Shown here: in pieces, positions 1-10,234 of the stretch
How positions within the stretch are numbered: position 1 is the stretch's first letter
Layout: each line of letters begins with the position of its first letter
Assembly: GCA_015680685.1 (NCBI GenBank)
Contig: MNCI01028301.1
Location: 410,007-474,006 of the forward strand
Origin: Gnetum montanum
Lineage: Eukaryota > Streptophyta > Gnetopsida > Gnetales > Gnetaceae
Direction: 5' to 3'
Length of the DNA stretch: 64,000 nt
The notes under the pieces: generated by a model
Told to the model about the DNA's origin: nothing
The model's input: only the letters and a program-made list of their open reading frames with translations
Database searches by the model: none
Translations under genes and position numbers: made by a program

Positions 1-92
1 AAATTTTTATCTTGATTAACCTAAAGGTTCGTTTAGGCTCCCAATGATGTGAGTGATATCCTTTATGTTCTATTCGGTGCATAAACACTTAG

Positions 93-110
93 TGCCCGGC
101 AATGGCACCA
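93..110 (-). other. Primer-binding site of a minus-strand LTR element
   Basis: Read on the minus strand this is TGGTGCCATTGCCGGGCA, three changes from the Athila-type site TGGCGCCGTTGCCGGGGA that I recall as complementary to plant tRNA-Asp. It sits one base outside the LTR at 112-1137, the usual spacing in all elements of this window. Bases 1-92 would be the start of that element's leader; nothing else is recognisable there. Confidence 0.75.
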
Positions 111-111
111 A

Positions 112-1137
112 TGATGAGTGGCGAGGTACCCCTACACTCAACCATATAAAATGAGCATAGCATGCATGATCCGATCGAACTCTACAGACTAAGTGCCTAC
201 ACACCCCATGGAACACTTGGGGTTAATCATTTGTTGTCTTCTCACACTTACTTGTAGTTGTCATGGTGTATGGTTAAGTAAGTATGAGGTATATGATTTT
301 TATAGTTTTTAATGTTTTTCTCCTATGCTATTGAGGTGGAGGGTTGAGAAACTAGCTAACTCTAACTAATTACCTAAGTATAAATTACCTAGCATTAGCA
401 TCTGTTCCCACTTACCGTACACACCCTGAATCGATGCAACCATGGCTACCAAATGCTAATCATTACTGGGATCATCACGCGTAATGCATGTGCTCGAAGT
501 GGTCGTACTGAGACACTTAACTAGGAGGAAAGGGTTGAGAGAATCTATCTAGCCTAAGTGCGATGAGCAGCCGATTCCTTGACTAACCATACACATCTAG
601 GAATACCACTGGGATTACCAAGCGTAGATCCTGGATACGCCACTCGGTTACCAAGTAGTCACACAAGATGCTCGTAATCAAGTCGTACTCATACCGCATG
701 CGATGAGCAGCCGATTCCTTGACTATCCGTACACATCCTTAGATGCTCGTAATCAAGTCGTACTCATACCACATTCTAGGAGTTTAAGGGTGAGAGAGAA
801 AATAATAAATAAAATCCTATTCCATGCACTGCAAAGTTTATCCAGAAAGCTCATCTTTATTGTCGTACATAACTTGTGTTCAGGTACAATGTTGCTCGAA
901 TAAAGATCTGTTCACTTTGGGACTCCTACTGTGGGCACATGGAAAATAATCTATCTCTGGAGTGATCAAACTACCAAAGTTTCCCTACTTCTAACCCAGG
1001 ATGGAAAATAAGGGGAGTGCCGCCTCTTGTTTATAGATATGGCGACAGACCGCGATATCGTGTATGTGATATTGCAGGGGACGACGCGATATCACATGGG
1101 ATGCGATATTGCGGCTCATGCGAATCGTGTCTCATCA
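112..1137 (-). repeat. LTR 1 (minus orientation, 5' LTR of an element running off the left edge)
   Basis: On the minus strand it starts TGATGAGACACG and ends CCACTCATCA, followed by one base and a PBS. The U3 part (1049-1113) holds several GATATC-containing palindromes upstream of a TATA-like ATCTATAAACA (1028-1038). The rest is the same R/U5 backbone as the other LTRs here. It carries an internal duplication: blocks near 562 and 700 both begin GATGAGCAGCCGATTCCTTG, and blocks near 666 and 741 share AGATGCTCGTAATCAAG, which helps explain why it is longer (1026 bp) than its relatives (about 740-920 bp). Confidence 0.8.
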
Positions 1138-1319
1138 CTCAATAAGTGTGGAATTGTTATAGTCTTGTAGGAGAGGCATTGTTGTGAAGTTGTGTGTGAA
1201 ATTATGTGTGACTTTTAATAATTATTTCTTTCTAAAAGATATATCATTAAGTCCTTTACAACGACCTTGTATGATATAACTAATCTAGATAACTAGCACT
1301 GTCCCCGACAACAGTGCCA
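1138..1319 (-). other. Leader fragment and PBS of a second minus-strand element
   Basis: Bases 1302-1319 read on the minus strand give TGGCACTGTTGTCGGGGA, a tRNA-Asp-type PBS with three deamination-type changes, one base from LTR 2. Only about 160 bp of leader follow before LTR 1 begins, so the LTR 1 element probably inserted into this element's leader. No coding sequence is seen. Confidence 0.65.
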
Positions 1320-1320
1320 A

Positions 1321-2055
1321 TGATGAGTGGCGAGGTACCCCTACACTCAACCATATGAATACGAGCGTTACATGCACGATTCGGTCAAACTCCNAGTCCA
1401 GAGTGAGGTGTATGATGGGTTTCTAATCTAATGCTACTCCTGAAGGTGATGGAAAGTAATATTCACGAATCTAGGAGAGAGAGGGTGAGAGAATCTAATC
1501 TAGCCTAACTACGATGAGCATCCATTCCTTGATTATCCGTACACATCTTGAACTTTATGCATGACTACAACTGGGATTACCAAGTGCAGATCCTAGGTAT
1601 GCTACTGGGTTACCAAGTAGTCACACTTAAATGCTCGTAATCAAGTCATGCTCATTTCGCATTTTAACGTGAGATAAGGGTGAGAAGAGATTAACTAGGA
1701 AAGTAGTAAATAACAATAACAATTAAATAATTAATCTAAGTGAATGCTTCAATGATGAAGTAATCTCGATCTTTATGTCCGGTCATGTGCGTGTCCAAGT
1801 ATGTCACACTTGAATAAGGATTTTTTACAATTACAATCACCACACTGTAGGCATACACTGGAAAATAATTCTATCTCTAGAGGGATAAAACTACCAGATT
1901 CTAGCTAAGGTCTAAATCTAAGTTGCATAAAACTAGGAAAGCCACTTATTATTTATAGACATTGCGGTGGGCCGTGATATCGCGTATGTGATATCACAAC
2001 TGGCATGCAATATCGTGTACGCGATATCGTGGTCACCCTAAATGACGACTCATCA
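1321..2055 (-). repeat. LTR 2 (minus orientation), inserted in gag of element A
   Basis: On the minus strand it runs from TGATGAGTCGTC to CCACTCATCA. U3 has the GATATC palindrome array (1971-2031) and a TATA-like stretch near 1951. A single N at 1394 lies in the U5-side half, where LTR 1 has extra sequence, so part is probably missing from the assembly. The base right of its end (2056) falls inside the gag reading frame of element A, showing that this LTR interrupted A; its other boundary is hidden behind LTR 1. Confidence 0.75.
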
Positions 2056-3742
2056 GAAGGCTATGATTTAGATTTACAACAACATTTATGAGCCTTCTAC
2101 GATGCTTGTGAATGGAATAACATTGATAATGAATGGAAAAAACTTAAGCTCTTTGCTATGACACTCGTTGGCCATGCAAAAGTATGGTATAGGTCTTAAA
2201 ACCAAAATCAATTCAACATTGGCAAACAATGGTAGAACTCTTCAACGAAAGATATCAAACTTATGCAAGAGTGTCAGCCTTGATGAGACAAATCCAAGAG
2301 TGGAAACAAGCACAACATGAACCCTTGGACATGGCCTTAGAAAGATATTATGCATTGTTAAACAATTGCCTAGGCCATGGGTTCTCCAAGGAAAGGCTAA
2401 TATACCATATCATAGATGGGCTCCGTAATGAAACAAGGGAGACCCTAGGGATGTATGCCCAAGGTCAACTATATGAGCTACAAACCCATAAATTCCAAGA
2501 GCTTATCAAGTGGGTAGCAAAAGAAGAAGGAGAAATGACTAAATGGGAGAATGCTAAAAAATCTCAATAGGCCCAAAAATCAACAAGGGCCCATGATTAT
2601 GAAGAGGAGAAATCAACTCACCAGATGGAGGTGAAATCATCTTTGCCAATACTACAATCATTGGATGAAGTTGAAGCAAAGATCAATAAGATGATGGAAT
2701 GGATGCATGAAAAATGTGGAGAATATGCCAACGCTATTAGAGGTAAAATTATGACAACCCAAGAAATAGGACAAAACACCTTTAGATAATCAGAAAGAAG
2801 GGTTGAAGAGAAGAAGAACTTAACTACCAATCATACATATGAATGTAACATTTGCCTATACAATCACCCCAAGGGCTAATGCCCAATCTCTTGACATTTA
2901 CATGAGCATTGGGGAAGACTATTACATCTAGAGTTCATGTAGAAATACGGTGTTTGATCACAGTGGCAACAATCCTAGTCATGGGGGAGGCCATCCCCAA
3001 ACTAGTTACACCCTTCATACCTTCTGAACCTAAGTGCTTATCAAGTTCAACATCTTGTTTCCCCAACTGGGTCAACATCGTCTATCTCATCCCACTATTA
3101 TTATTCTCCTCAATACTATCAACTTGTACCCTCACCAACAAGAACACCACCTTGGGTACCTTACACTTCTCCTCAAATTAAAAATTCTCATCCTCCACCT
3201 CCTTCTACATTGCTACAAATTGTGCCCAAAGGATTTTCACCATAGCATCAACCCATGAATGTTACTTATGCTTCTACTATCAATAGTAGTGGGAATCCTC
3301 TACAACATCGAAGGCATCCCTTCTTTAGACATGACTGTAAGAAGTGATAGCATAGTTTCAAGACCACTATATCCTCCAACCCTGCACAAGGCCAACACTG
3401 TGGTGCATCTTCCTCTTTGAACCCAACGCCTCATGTTACCTTATTGGAGCCATTCCTCAATACTCCAACAACCATGGGGCCTAATGAATATAGCCACATG
3501 GGGAGACATGTTGATCCTTGCATACCATTTTATGGTCACAAGTATCATAGTGGGTCAACTCCTTATAAATTAACCACATCTTATAACTTGCCCCACTATG
3601 TCAATTCTAATCAAGTGTGTGAACCCCAATGGGGTAAGTATGATTGGGTCCCAATATTTCCAACATGCAAGGATCCCAACCTTCCATTTATTAATTTTAG
3701 CTATGCTCAACTGTTTAGTTATGGGGGGTATCCTCCATTCTA
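2056..3742 (+). pseudogene. gag: gag of element A (5' truncated, degraded)
   Basis: This is a capsid/nucleocapsid precursor, structural in virus-like particles. It aligns with gag of B, C and F from the 'EGGY' segment onward. The longest clean part (2229-2570) holds the retrotransposon gag core with motifs IQEWKQAQHEPLDMALERYY and IIDGLRNETRETLGMYAQGQ. A coiled-coil-like acidic/lysine stretch follows, then a short zinc-knuckle remnant CNICLYNHPKG at about 2841-2880. The C-terminal part (about 2900-3742) is rich in Pro, Tyr and His, as in the other elements, and ends near a GGYPPF tail. Stops interrupt it at several points. The N-terminal portion is cut off by LTR 2. The start codon cannot be assigned. 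Confidence 0.8.
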
Positions 3743-4887
3743 ACAACAATAGAATTAATAAATGTTTTCCTTTTCTTTAATTTTATAATTTTTTGTTTTC
3801 TAGTTTTTCGTCTTTTAATTTATTGTTTTTTCTTTTTGTCTTTTTATAAGTAATCTCATCTATGAATAAAGCACTCATGTGAATCATTGGTTGAGGTGTT
3901 GTTCTCTGCTATCAAGTCTCAGGTGACTAATTATTTGAATAGAAAGCCCACANAAGCACTCAATTCAGAAAAAAAACAATGCTATTTAAGGGGGTTCCAC
4001 TAGAAAGACATGCACCCATGTATGAAGGTAGGCGGCTTCTCTGGCTTAAGCATTCATTCAAAAAATAAATAAATAAATAAAGAAGAAAAAAAAGAGAAGA
4101 AAAAGAAGAAGAGAAAGAGAAGAAGAGTGCAACAAAGCAAAATCACTCCTCCCTTGTATGAAACATCAAGTGATTGTATGCCTTGCCATCATGATGCTCT
4201 CATTGTTGTCTATCATTGGGATGACACAATGCAATGTCACTAATCAGAGGAATGGACTTGGTCCTGATTTTTGAGTGACAAGTTAATGATAGATTAATCA
4301 TGCCTTACACTAAGGATTCATTATGCCCTGGGTCAGTTACCTCATGTCCCACTCTCTGCAATCCCTTCTACAATTCATCTCATCTCGTTGTCTAGGAATT
4401 TGTGACTCATGACTTGTGTAGTTTTGAATTTATACCTTACCATAGTGGTATCTACATGTGTATTTTGTCACATTAGTGTAGATTACATTTAACCCTTCTA
4501 TTACCTATGGACATTTTAAGGTATGGTTATGCAAGGGCATTATAGGTTGGAACCTACTTTGGGGAGGATCCACTTGCGTAACTTTTGTAATTTTCACTCA
4601 TCACACATTACCCTCACATCATTTTACACCCTTCAAGTATTGCATTAACAACATTCTTCTTTGCCTTATCATCCTTCCGGTTCAAACATTCCTATGTACC
4701 AATACATGTCCTTTTTCCTCATACTCTTCATGACTTCCATTGCTAGATTTTACACCATTATCCTTTTTGTGCCTTCAGGCCTAATCAATATTACCTTGGA
4801 CCCTTTACATCGACTTCAAGTCCTTCATTTTTGAGTTAGGAATTTCAAAAATTTATCAATTTTTCTAAGAACCCTACTTTAAATAGG
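3743..4887 (+). other. Non-coding region between gag and ORF3 of element A
   Basis: No gene is seen. It matches the region that follows pol in B, C and F, showing that pol is missing here. Contents: T-rich stretch to about 3850; single N at 3953; a 'ttccactagaaagacatg' segment near 3997 shared with B; an A/G-only run at about 4060-4135; a block near 4208-4245 containing ATGACACAATGCAATGTCAC, also recognisable in B and C; and the conserved block at 4496-4580 listed separately. Confidence 0.6.
4496..4580 (+). promoter_or_regulatory. Conserved non-coding block (A copy)
   Basis: It contains GGTTATGCAAGGGCAT and then CTACTTTGGGGAGGATCC followed by CACTTG. The same block lies at 22622-22685 in B and 34866-34925 in C, although the surrounding sequence is much less alike. 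The TTTGGGGAGGA core is polypurine. Its function is unknown. Confidence 0.55.
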
Positions 4888-4980
4888 TTGCGATATCACA
4901 TATGCGATATCGCATCTGACACGATATCACAACCATGCTATCATGTATGCGATATCATGTCCCACAAAAACTATAAATAT
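4888..4980 (+). promoter_or_regulatory. Internal promoter-like array with TATA box upstream of ORF3 (A)
   Basis: It has five or more GATATC-type palindromes (for example GCGATATCACATATGCGATA) followed by CTATAAATAT at 4971-4980. The layout copies the U3 promoter of the A-type LTR (8477-8573), which also has GATATC palindromes followed by CTATAAATAC. I infer a separate promoter for ORF3. Confidence 0.5.
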
Positions 4981-5262
4981 GGGCCCCCCTGCCAATGTCA
5001 ACATTGTTTACAACTATTCACGTGGGGGAGTTTTTCAAATGTTCTTCTATGACTTGCGACTTTCATATCTCTTATTCCAATAGCCATAACTCGCTCGCTA
5101 GCGCTCCAATTTTCATTCCACTCAAACCTATCTAAACTTGGAGTGTTTAACTTAGTCATGGGGGAGGGGTACACTCTGAATTGTGCATAAATTTCTTAAA
5201 ATTTGTCATCACCCAAAGGACACTATCAAGGATAATTAATTATACAAAAATGATAAACATGT
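4981..5262 (+). other. ORF3 leader/first-exon remnant (A)
   Basis: Transcribed-leader candidate downstream of the internal TATA box. The segment ACCCAAAG|GACAC at 5211-5223 lines up with the ACCAAAG|GTAAG donor site of D (36811), so the splice donor GT appears lost here. A polypurine stretch GTCATGGGGGAGGGG is at about 5156-5170. The single N at 5263 hides the rest of the intron and the N-terminal quarter or so of ORF3 exon 2. Confidence 0.45.
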
Positions 5263-5263
5263 N

Positions 5264-6526
5264 GTGACAATTGATCTCGCTAGCTCGTGCTGGGCCCTAC
5301 TTCTTGTTGTTGACTAGGTCCTATGCTTGGAAGTTTGCTAGGCCCTGTAGTTTTAGTTGTAGTGGCTTCCACCATCTATTCTTGCTCTTGCTCTAACTCC
5401 AATTTCTCACCAATACTTTTCCTCGAAGTTGGTGGCTTCAACAGTTTAGCAAACGAAGCATTCTGGGCTCTTCTGAGGACATCATTGGTGTACCCCAAAA
5501 TACCAACACATTTGCACAGCTTCCTAATGAGACAAGGGAAGGGCAATGCAAACTTCCCTATCTTGCATTCTTCAAACCACCTCAAGATCTCCATGAGATA
5601 TATATGAGGAAGGTTAGCATTAGTCTTTCCCATCAATATCGCACTTCCTCTTGCCACATATGTTGATATTCCTTTTAATTCTCTCATGGGGAAGATGTGA
5701 TAAGCACCAATCTTGAAGTATATCCTCTCTTCCAACATCAACTCTCCATATGTCTTGTCTTCTTTACCATACTCCCTATCCAACCAACCTCTTCCCACAT
5801 TAGCATTAGATCAAGTGGATAGGAGAGCAATTTCTAGCCTTGTATTCAAAAGGTTCAACACTTCTAGGATGGCCTAGGTAGAAAAATCTATAGAAACACC
5901 ATAAATGTTGACTGTGGTGCCTTCTTCCTTATTATGCCAAAATTGGTACATTTCTCCTAAGTACTAGGCACCACTTTCAAAGAGGATAGGCCATAATGGA
6001 GACCCTTTGAGTTGGTCCCTAATAGCCTCAGGAGAAAATTCCATGAAAGGTTCNTTGGAAGAGAGGATATACTTCAAGATTGGTGCTTATCACATCTTCC
6101 CCATGAGAGAATTAAAAGGAATATCAACATATGTGGCAAGAGGAAGTGCGATATTGATGGGAAAGACTAATGCTAACCTTCCTCATATATATCTCATGGA
6201 GATCTTGAGGTGGTTTGAAGAATGCAAGATAGGGAAGTTTGCATTGCCCTTCCCTTGTCTCATTAGGAAGCTGTGCAAATGTGTTGGTATTTTGGGGTAC
6301 ACCAATGATGTCCTCAGAAGAGGCCAGAATGCTTCGTTTGCTAAACTGTTGAAGCCACCAACTTCGAGGAAAAGTATTGGTGAGAAATTGGAGTTAGAGC
6401 AAGAGCAAGAATAGATGGTGGAAGCCACTACAACTCAAACTACAGGGCCTAGCAAACTTCCAAGCACAGGACCTAGTCAACAACAAGAAGTAGGGCCCAG
6501 CACGAGCTAGCGAGATCAATTGTCAC
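5264..6526. repeat. 472-bp inverted repeat flanked by single Ns (probable reversed contig)
   Basis: Bases 5264-5735 are the near-exact reverse complement of 6055-6526 (I see three mismatches). Single Ns lie at 5263 and 6054. Read on the minus strand, 6053-5264 gives ORF3 in the right order, including the part that should precede 6055. The parsimonious reading is that contig 5264-6053 was scaffolded backwards and overlaps the next contig; it is not a biological palindrome. Confidence 0.8.
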
Positions 6527-8251
6527 CACTACCCTAGGATTACCGACCATCGATGAGCCACCTCAGGGCCATCGTTGAGACAGTCAGTTGGGGAAGTCGT
6601 GATGATGCTAATCTCTTCCATGTCATTGATGATATCGTATGACCCAAAATTTTTATTGATCACACATGGGGTGAGGTGTTCATCTAAATAGAAGGAGGGA
6701 AGACTCCAATCACAACAAATTTTAGGGAACACTGCGTCCTTTTAGGTGTGATTGGAAATAGGTGAAGGGGCCATAGTGGTGGTCATGCAGCACCAAGATG
6801 TAGTAGGAGTCACAAGAGTGGTTACAAATCATATCAAAGAATCTTTCAACATTCCTACTATACCACCAGTAGATTTCACAGGAGCATGAGATGCTCAAAC
6901 TCTAGTAGGTCCCTCAATGACTTCTGCGGAGCATGAGGATGTCCTTGATTGATTGCTACAAATAGGACAAGTAATGACGTCCTTGTTTGACATTCCACAA
7001 GATGTCACAATAGCACAATTAGACCTCATCTCCACCAAATGAAAGCTAGTCATGGCATAGATCAAGGCCAAGCACGTGGAAGCGAAGTTGACAAGACTCT
7101 AGGAGAAGCTCGTCACCCTGCACATAGCGAGACCCATCTTAGTATGTTCCTATAGACCAGCTAGATACTTTCAAGATAAAATAGCTTAATAAACTATTGG
7201 TAGAAAATAAAAGAGTCATGAAGGAGAAAGAGAAGGCTGATTGGGATGCCTCCAAGGCACAAGCATAAACCTACGTGCACACCAAGGCACTCAAAGCCTT
7301 ATAGGAGGAGAATAAATAGCTTGCTATTGACAATCTTCAGTTGACCACTGTGGAGAAATAGAAGAATTTTCTTGAGGAAAACTTTCAGCAATTATGAGAA
7401 CAGTTTTTCAGGGTCAACCAAGACATGAACTGTTTGGCCAAAGAGAATTGAACCATCTCAATGGAGGAGGTACATGTAATCCATTAGAAGATAGCCATTG
7501 AAATAAGCGCGTAGAAAAATGAAGCCAAGCAGCATGAAAAATTGAAGGAGCACTTCAGAGACTAGGTGGGAATGTACAAGCAAGTCATAGAAAATGAGAT
7601 CCATATGGCCAAGGCCCATATCAATATTTTCAATGCTCAACATACTAATTGGTAGGCCATATTGGACATATATGCTTTTGTCCACCAGGCAGAACTTAAA
7701 AACTGGGACTTGTAGATTCAAGACCTCATAGAGTACATGGAATTGGCAAACCTACGGTATGCCAATCTAGCCATGTTGGTAGCAGGACGCCGGCGAATTG
7801 AGCTTGAGAAGTAGGTAGTTGCCACCTACGCCAAATATGAAGCAGAATTTGCAGAGAACAAGAAAATGTTGCAGAAGCCAGAAGTCGCAAATTCTAAACT
7901 AGAGGTGGTTAAGACTAGCTACCAAGGCTAGAAAGATGTTGTAGCAAAATTGGCTTGATGGCTTATGGATTTTCAAGAGTACAGGGATAAAGCTAGAGCC
8001 TACAAGGAGGAATGATGGTTGTTTGGGGCCTGGTACGTCAAAGCAAATAAGATGTTCTTGCAACTATCGTGGCCATGGGAGGTGCCGACTCCATCAAACA
8101 TTGGAGCATTAGCATGGATATGGCATAGGATCCCTGAAAGGAAGAGGAAAAGCTCCATGCACTACTTCAGAGTCATCAAATTCCAAAACCTAGAGCACGG
8201 GACAAGGGGAAGTGACCCATGGAGGAGCCACCACCACCTGGAACCACATGA
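5264..8251 (+). pseudogene. ORF3 of element A (third gene, env position)
   Basis: Third gene of the element, of unknown function, alignable with ORF3 of B and D. The amino-proximal part lies on the minus strand of 5264-6053 because of the reversed contig: it has SPLWPILFESGA and EMYQFWHNKEE, matching B (SSLWPTLSNSNEWYLG) and D (SPIWPILSFSGE). Next come LEERIYFKIGAYHIFPM and the core LPFPCLIRKLCKCVGIL (about 6245-6297). These resemble, as I recall it, the Pfam 'putative plant transposon protein' family. A Gln/Ser/Pro linker follows (6400-6510), then a long Glu/Lys/Ala-rich coiled-coil-like region (about 7000-8000) and a C-terminal EEPPPP like B. Many TAG stops interrupt it. I see no clear signal peptide or membrane helix, so an envelope role is unproven. 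Confidence 0.65.
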
Positions 8252-8453
8252 GCCAAATAAAGTTTACAATTTTACAATTTTGTAATTTTGTAATTTTGTG
8301 TTGTGTCCTAATTTTGTTCTGTTGAGTTCTCCACTACGGCATGAATAAATCCCTAGTCAGTTAATAATCCCATACCTATCCACTAGGTAATCAATGGGGC
8401 TTGTTCTCATTTTGTTTAACTTGAGGATGAGTTTTCATTTAGTCATGGGGGTA
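8252..8453 (+). other. 3' untranslated region and polypurine tract of element A
   Basis: It has short AATTTTGT repeats (8262-8300), then AACTTGAGGATGAGTTTTC, also seen in B, C and D, and the tract ATGGGGGTA at 8445-8453 directly before the LTR start TGATGAATC. The tract would prime plus-strand DNA synthesis. Confidence 0.7.
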
Positions 8454-9275
8454 TGATGAATCATGATTCATTAGGTCATGATATTGCACTCATGATATCA
8501 CGTACACGATATCACAACCTAGCTTGCAATATCATATACTTGATATCGTGGCTACTGTGTAGGGCTATAAATACACCATAGGTGCACGATAGAGTAAGAG
8601 AGGTTTTTAGCTAGAAGTTAGTTTTCATTTTTAGTCTTTCTCAACCCTTTCTCCTAGTGCATGCCTACAGTGTAATGATTGTAATTGTATGACATCCTTT
8701 ATTCAAGTGTGACGTACTTGGACACGAATATGATTGGAAATAAGGCTCAAGATTACTTCATCATTGCAGCATTCACTTAGTTTAATTACTTAATTGTTAT
8801 TGTTATTAGACGTGGAATGAGTACGACTTGATCACGAGCATCTAAGTGTGACTACTTGGTATCCTAGTAGCGTACCTGGGCCATGCGCTTGGTAATCCCA
8901 GTAGTAGTTATACATGAGGCCTAAGATGTGTACGGATGATTGAGGAACAGATGCTCATTGCACTTAGGTTAGTTTAGATTCTCTCCCCCTATCTCCTATT
9001 AGCTTAACCCTCTCTCCCTTTTCCTCTTAGCTTAGTTAAAGTTATTTTCCATTGCCTCCAGGAGTAGCACTAGTTTAGGACCACATCATACACCTCACTT
9101 TGGACTAAACCATACATGAAAAAGCAAATACTAGTCTAGGTGAGAACACAGCGAACTGTGATCAACGAGTAACTATCTAGATACCACAACTACTCCATCT
9201 ATGAAGTTCGACTGGATCATGTGAGAAATACTCATATTCGTATGGTTGAGTGTAGGGATACCTTGCCACTCACCA
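8454..9275 (+). repeat. 3' LTR of element A
   Basis: It runs from TGATGAATCATG to CCACTCACCA (the usual CTCATCA end with one change). U3 carries about six GATATC/GATATT palindromic units (8477-8548), then TATA box CTATAAATAC (8564-8573). The R/U5 part shares blocks such as GACTACTTGGTATCCTAGTAG and GGTAATCCCAGTAGTAG with the other LTRs. The A-type U3 array is the same kind as in LTR 1 and LTR 2, so those minus LTRs belong to the same or a sister family. Confidence 0.85.
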
Positions 9276-10234
9276 CTTACTAATTAAAATTGTGGAAAAA
9301 TAACAAAAAACTAGAAAATAGAAAGAAAACATACAAAGTCCACTATAAAATAGGAGAGTTACATGTAAAGGAAAGTAAAATAAGCTTCCTTATTGTATTG
9401 GCAAGGCTTTGAAAATATTCTTATTGTATTTCTTTATCACCCAACATTTAAAAATGGTTTTTACTTCACTTAAACTTGGCACATAAAAAACCCTTCACAA
9501 CTTGAAATGAGATTTAATGAGGATCATAATCTATTCATAAGTTGAAGAATCACATGTAGCATGACACATAGGCTTGGTAAGTGTTTAGAAATGGAAGAAA
9601 ATAGGCTAAGGGTGACTTCAAAACAAAGAAGAAAGGATAGAAAATAGTTTTTGTTTAGTATAGAAAATAGAAAATTTCTAATGCATAGGAAAGAAAGAAA
9701 AGGTGAGAAAAAAATATGTCATATAACATGTATACATGTTTTTATTTTGGAGGGATGTCAAATCCCAAAAGTATAAATGTATTAAAAAAATTAGATTCAA
9801 AGTACAAAATCAGAGAAGTAGAGGAGAAACTCCAAAATAATGAAAAGGAAACACCCGATGATTTTGGGGATGCCTTGTTAGGTTTTCATCCTTACAACCA
9901 ATCTTGAAAAACTTTACCTTTAGGGTAGAAAAAGGATTAGACCTTGCCCTCATTTAGACATGTCCAAATGGGTTTTCACTTTATTCTAAATGCTTACTAT
10001 TGATAAAAAAAATTATAGAGAGAAGCAATTAGAAATTTAGTTGAAGCATTAGTTGTTGAATGTTATCACCTTAAACTAACAAAGGAAGAAAATTAGCTAG
10101 AGAATATCTATGAAAAATTACATTACATCAAAACTTCTAGATGGCATAAGGAATAAGATGACAAAAGTAATACCAACTATGAAGTAGAAATCCTTGAAGT
10201 TGAGGAGTGTCACCAAATATAAATTCATCTAATC
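9276..10234. other. Unassigned AT-rich sequence
   Basis: A 63-codon open frame at 9716-9907 (plus) has no family I recognise and no supporting neighbour. The right end may be the degraded 3' tail of the minus-strand LINE that follows. I see no other structure. Confidence 0.4.

Larger units (their letters stand above)
2056..9275 (+). mobile_element. Element A: Ty3/gypsy (Athila-like) element lacking pol
   Basis: The order is partial gag, non-coding block, internal promoter-like array, ORF3, polypurine tract and 3' LTR. The 5' LTR and the first part of gag are left of the insertion at 2055 and outside the window. No protease, RT, RNase H or integrase motif occurs between the end of gag (about 3742) and ORF3, so this copy could move only with help from related elements. 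It is comparable to TR-GAG-type non-autonomous elements described in plants, except that it also retains a third gene. The base after the LTR is CTTAC, a possible target duplication that cannot be checked. Confidence 0.75.

Noticed and set aside
2909-3258. Overlapping open frames in the Pro/Ser-rich part of A gag
   Set aside because: They are alternative frames of the degraded gag C-terminus, not independent genes.
4060-4135. A/G-only run as a polypurine tract
   Set aside because: It is low-complexity AAG/AAAT sequence without the ATGGGGG form and not next to an LTR.
5376-5798. Minus-strand 140-codon open frame and apparent palindromic gene pair
   Set aside because: It is the ORF3 of element A read from a contig that seems to be placed backwards between two Ns; not a separate gene or real palindrome.
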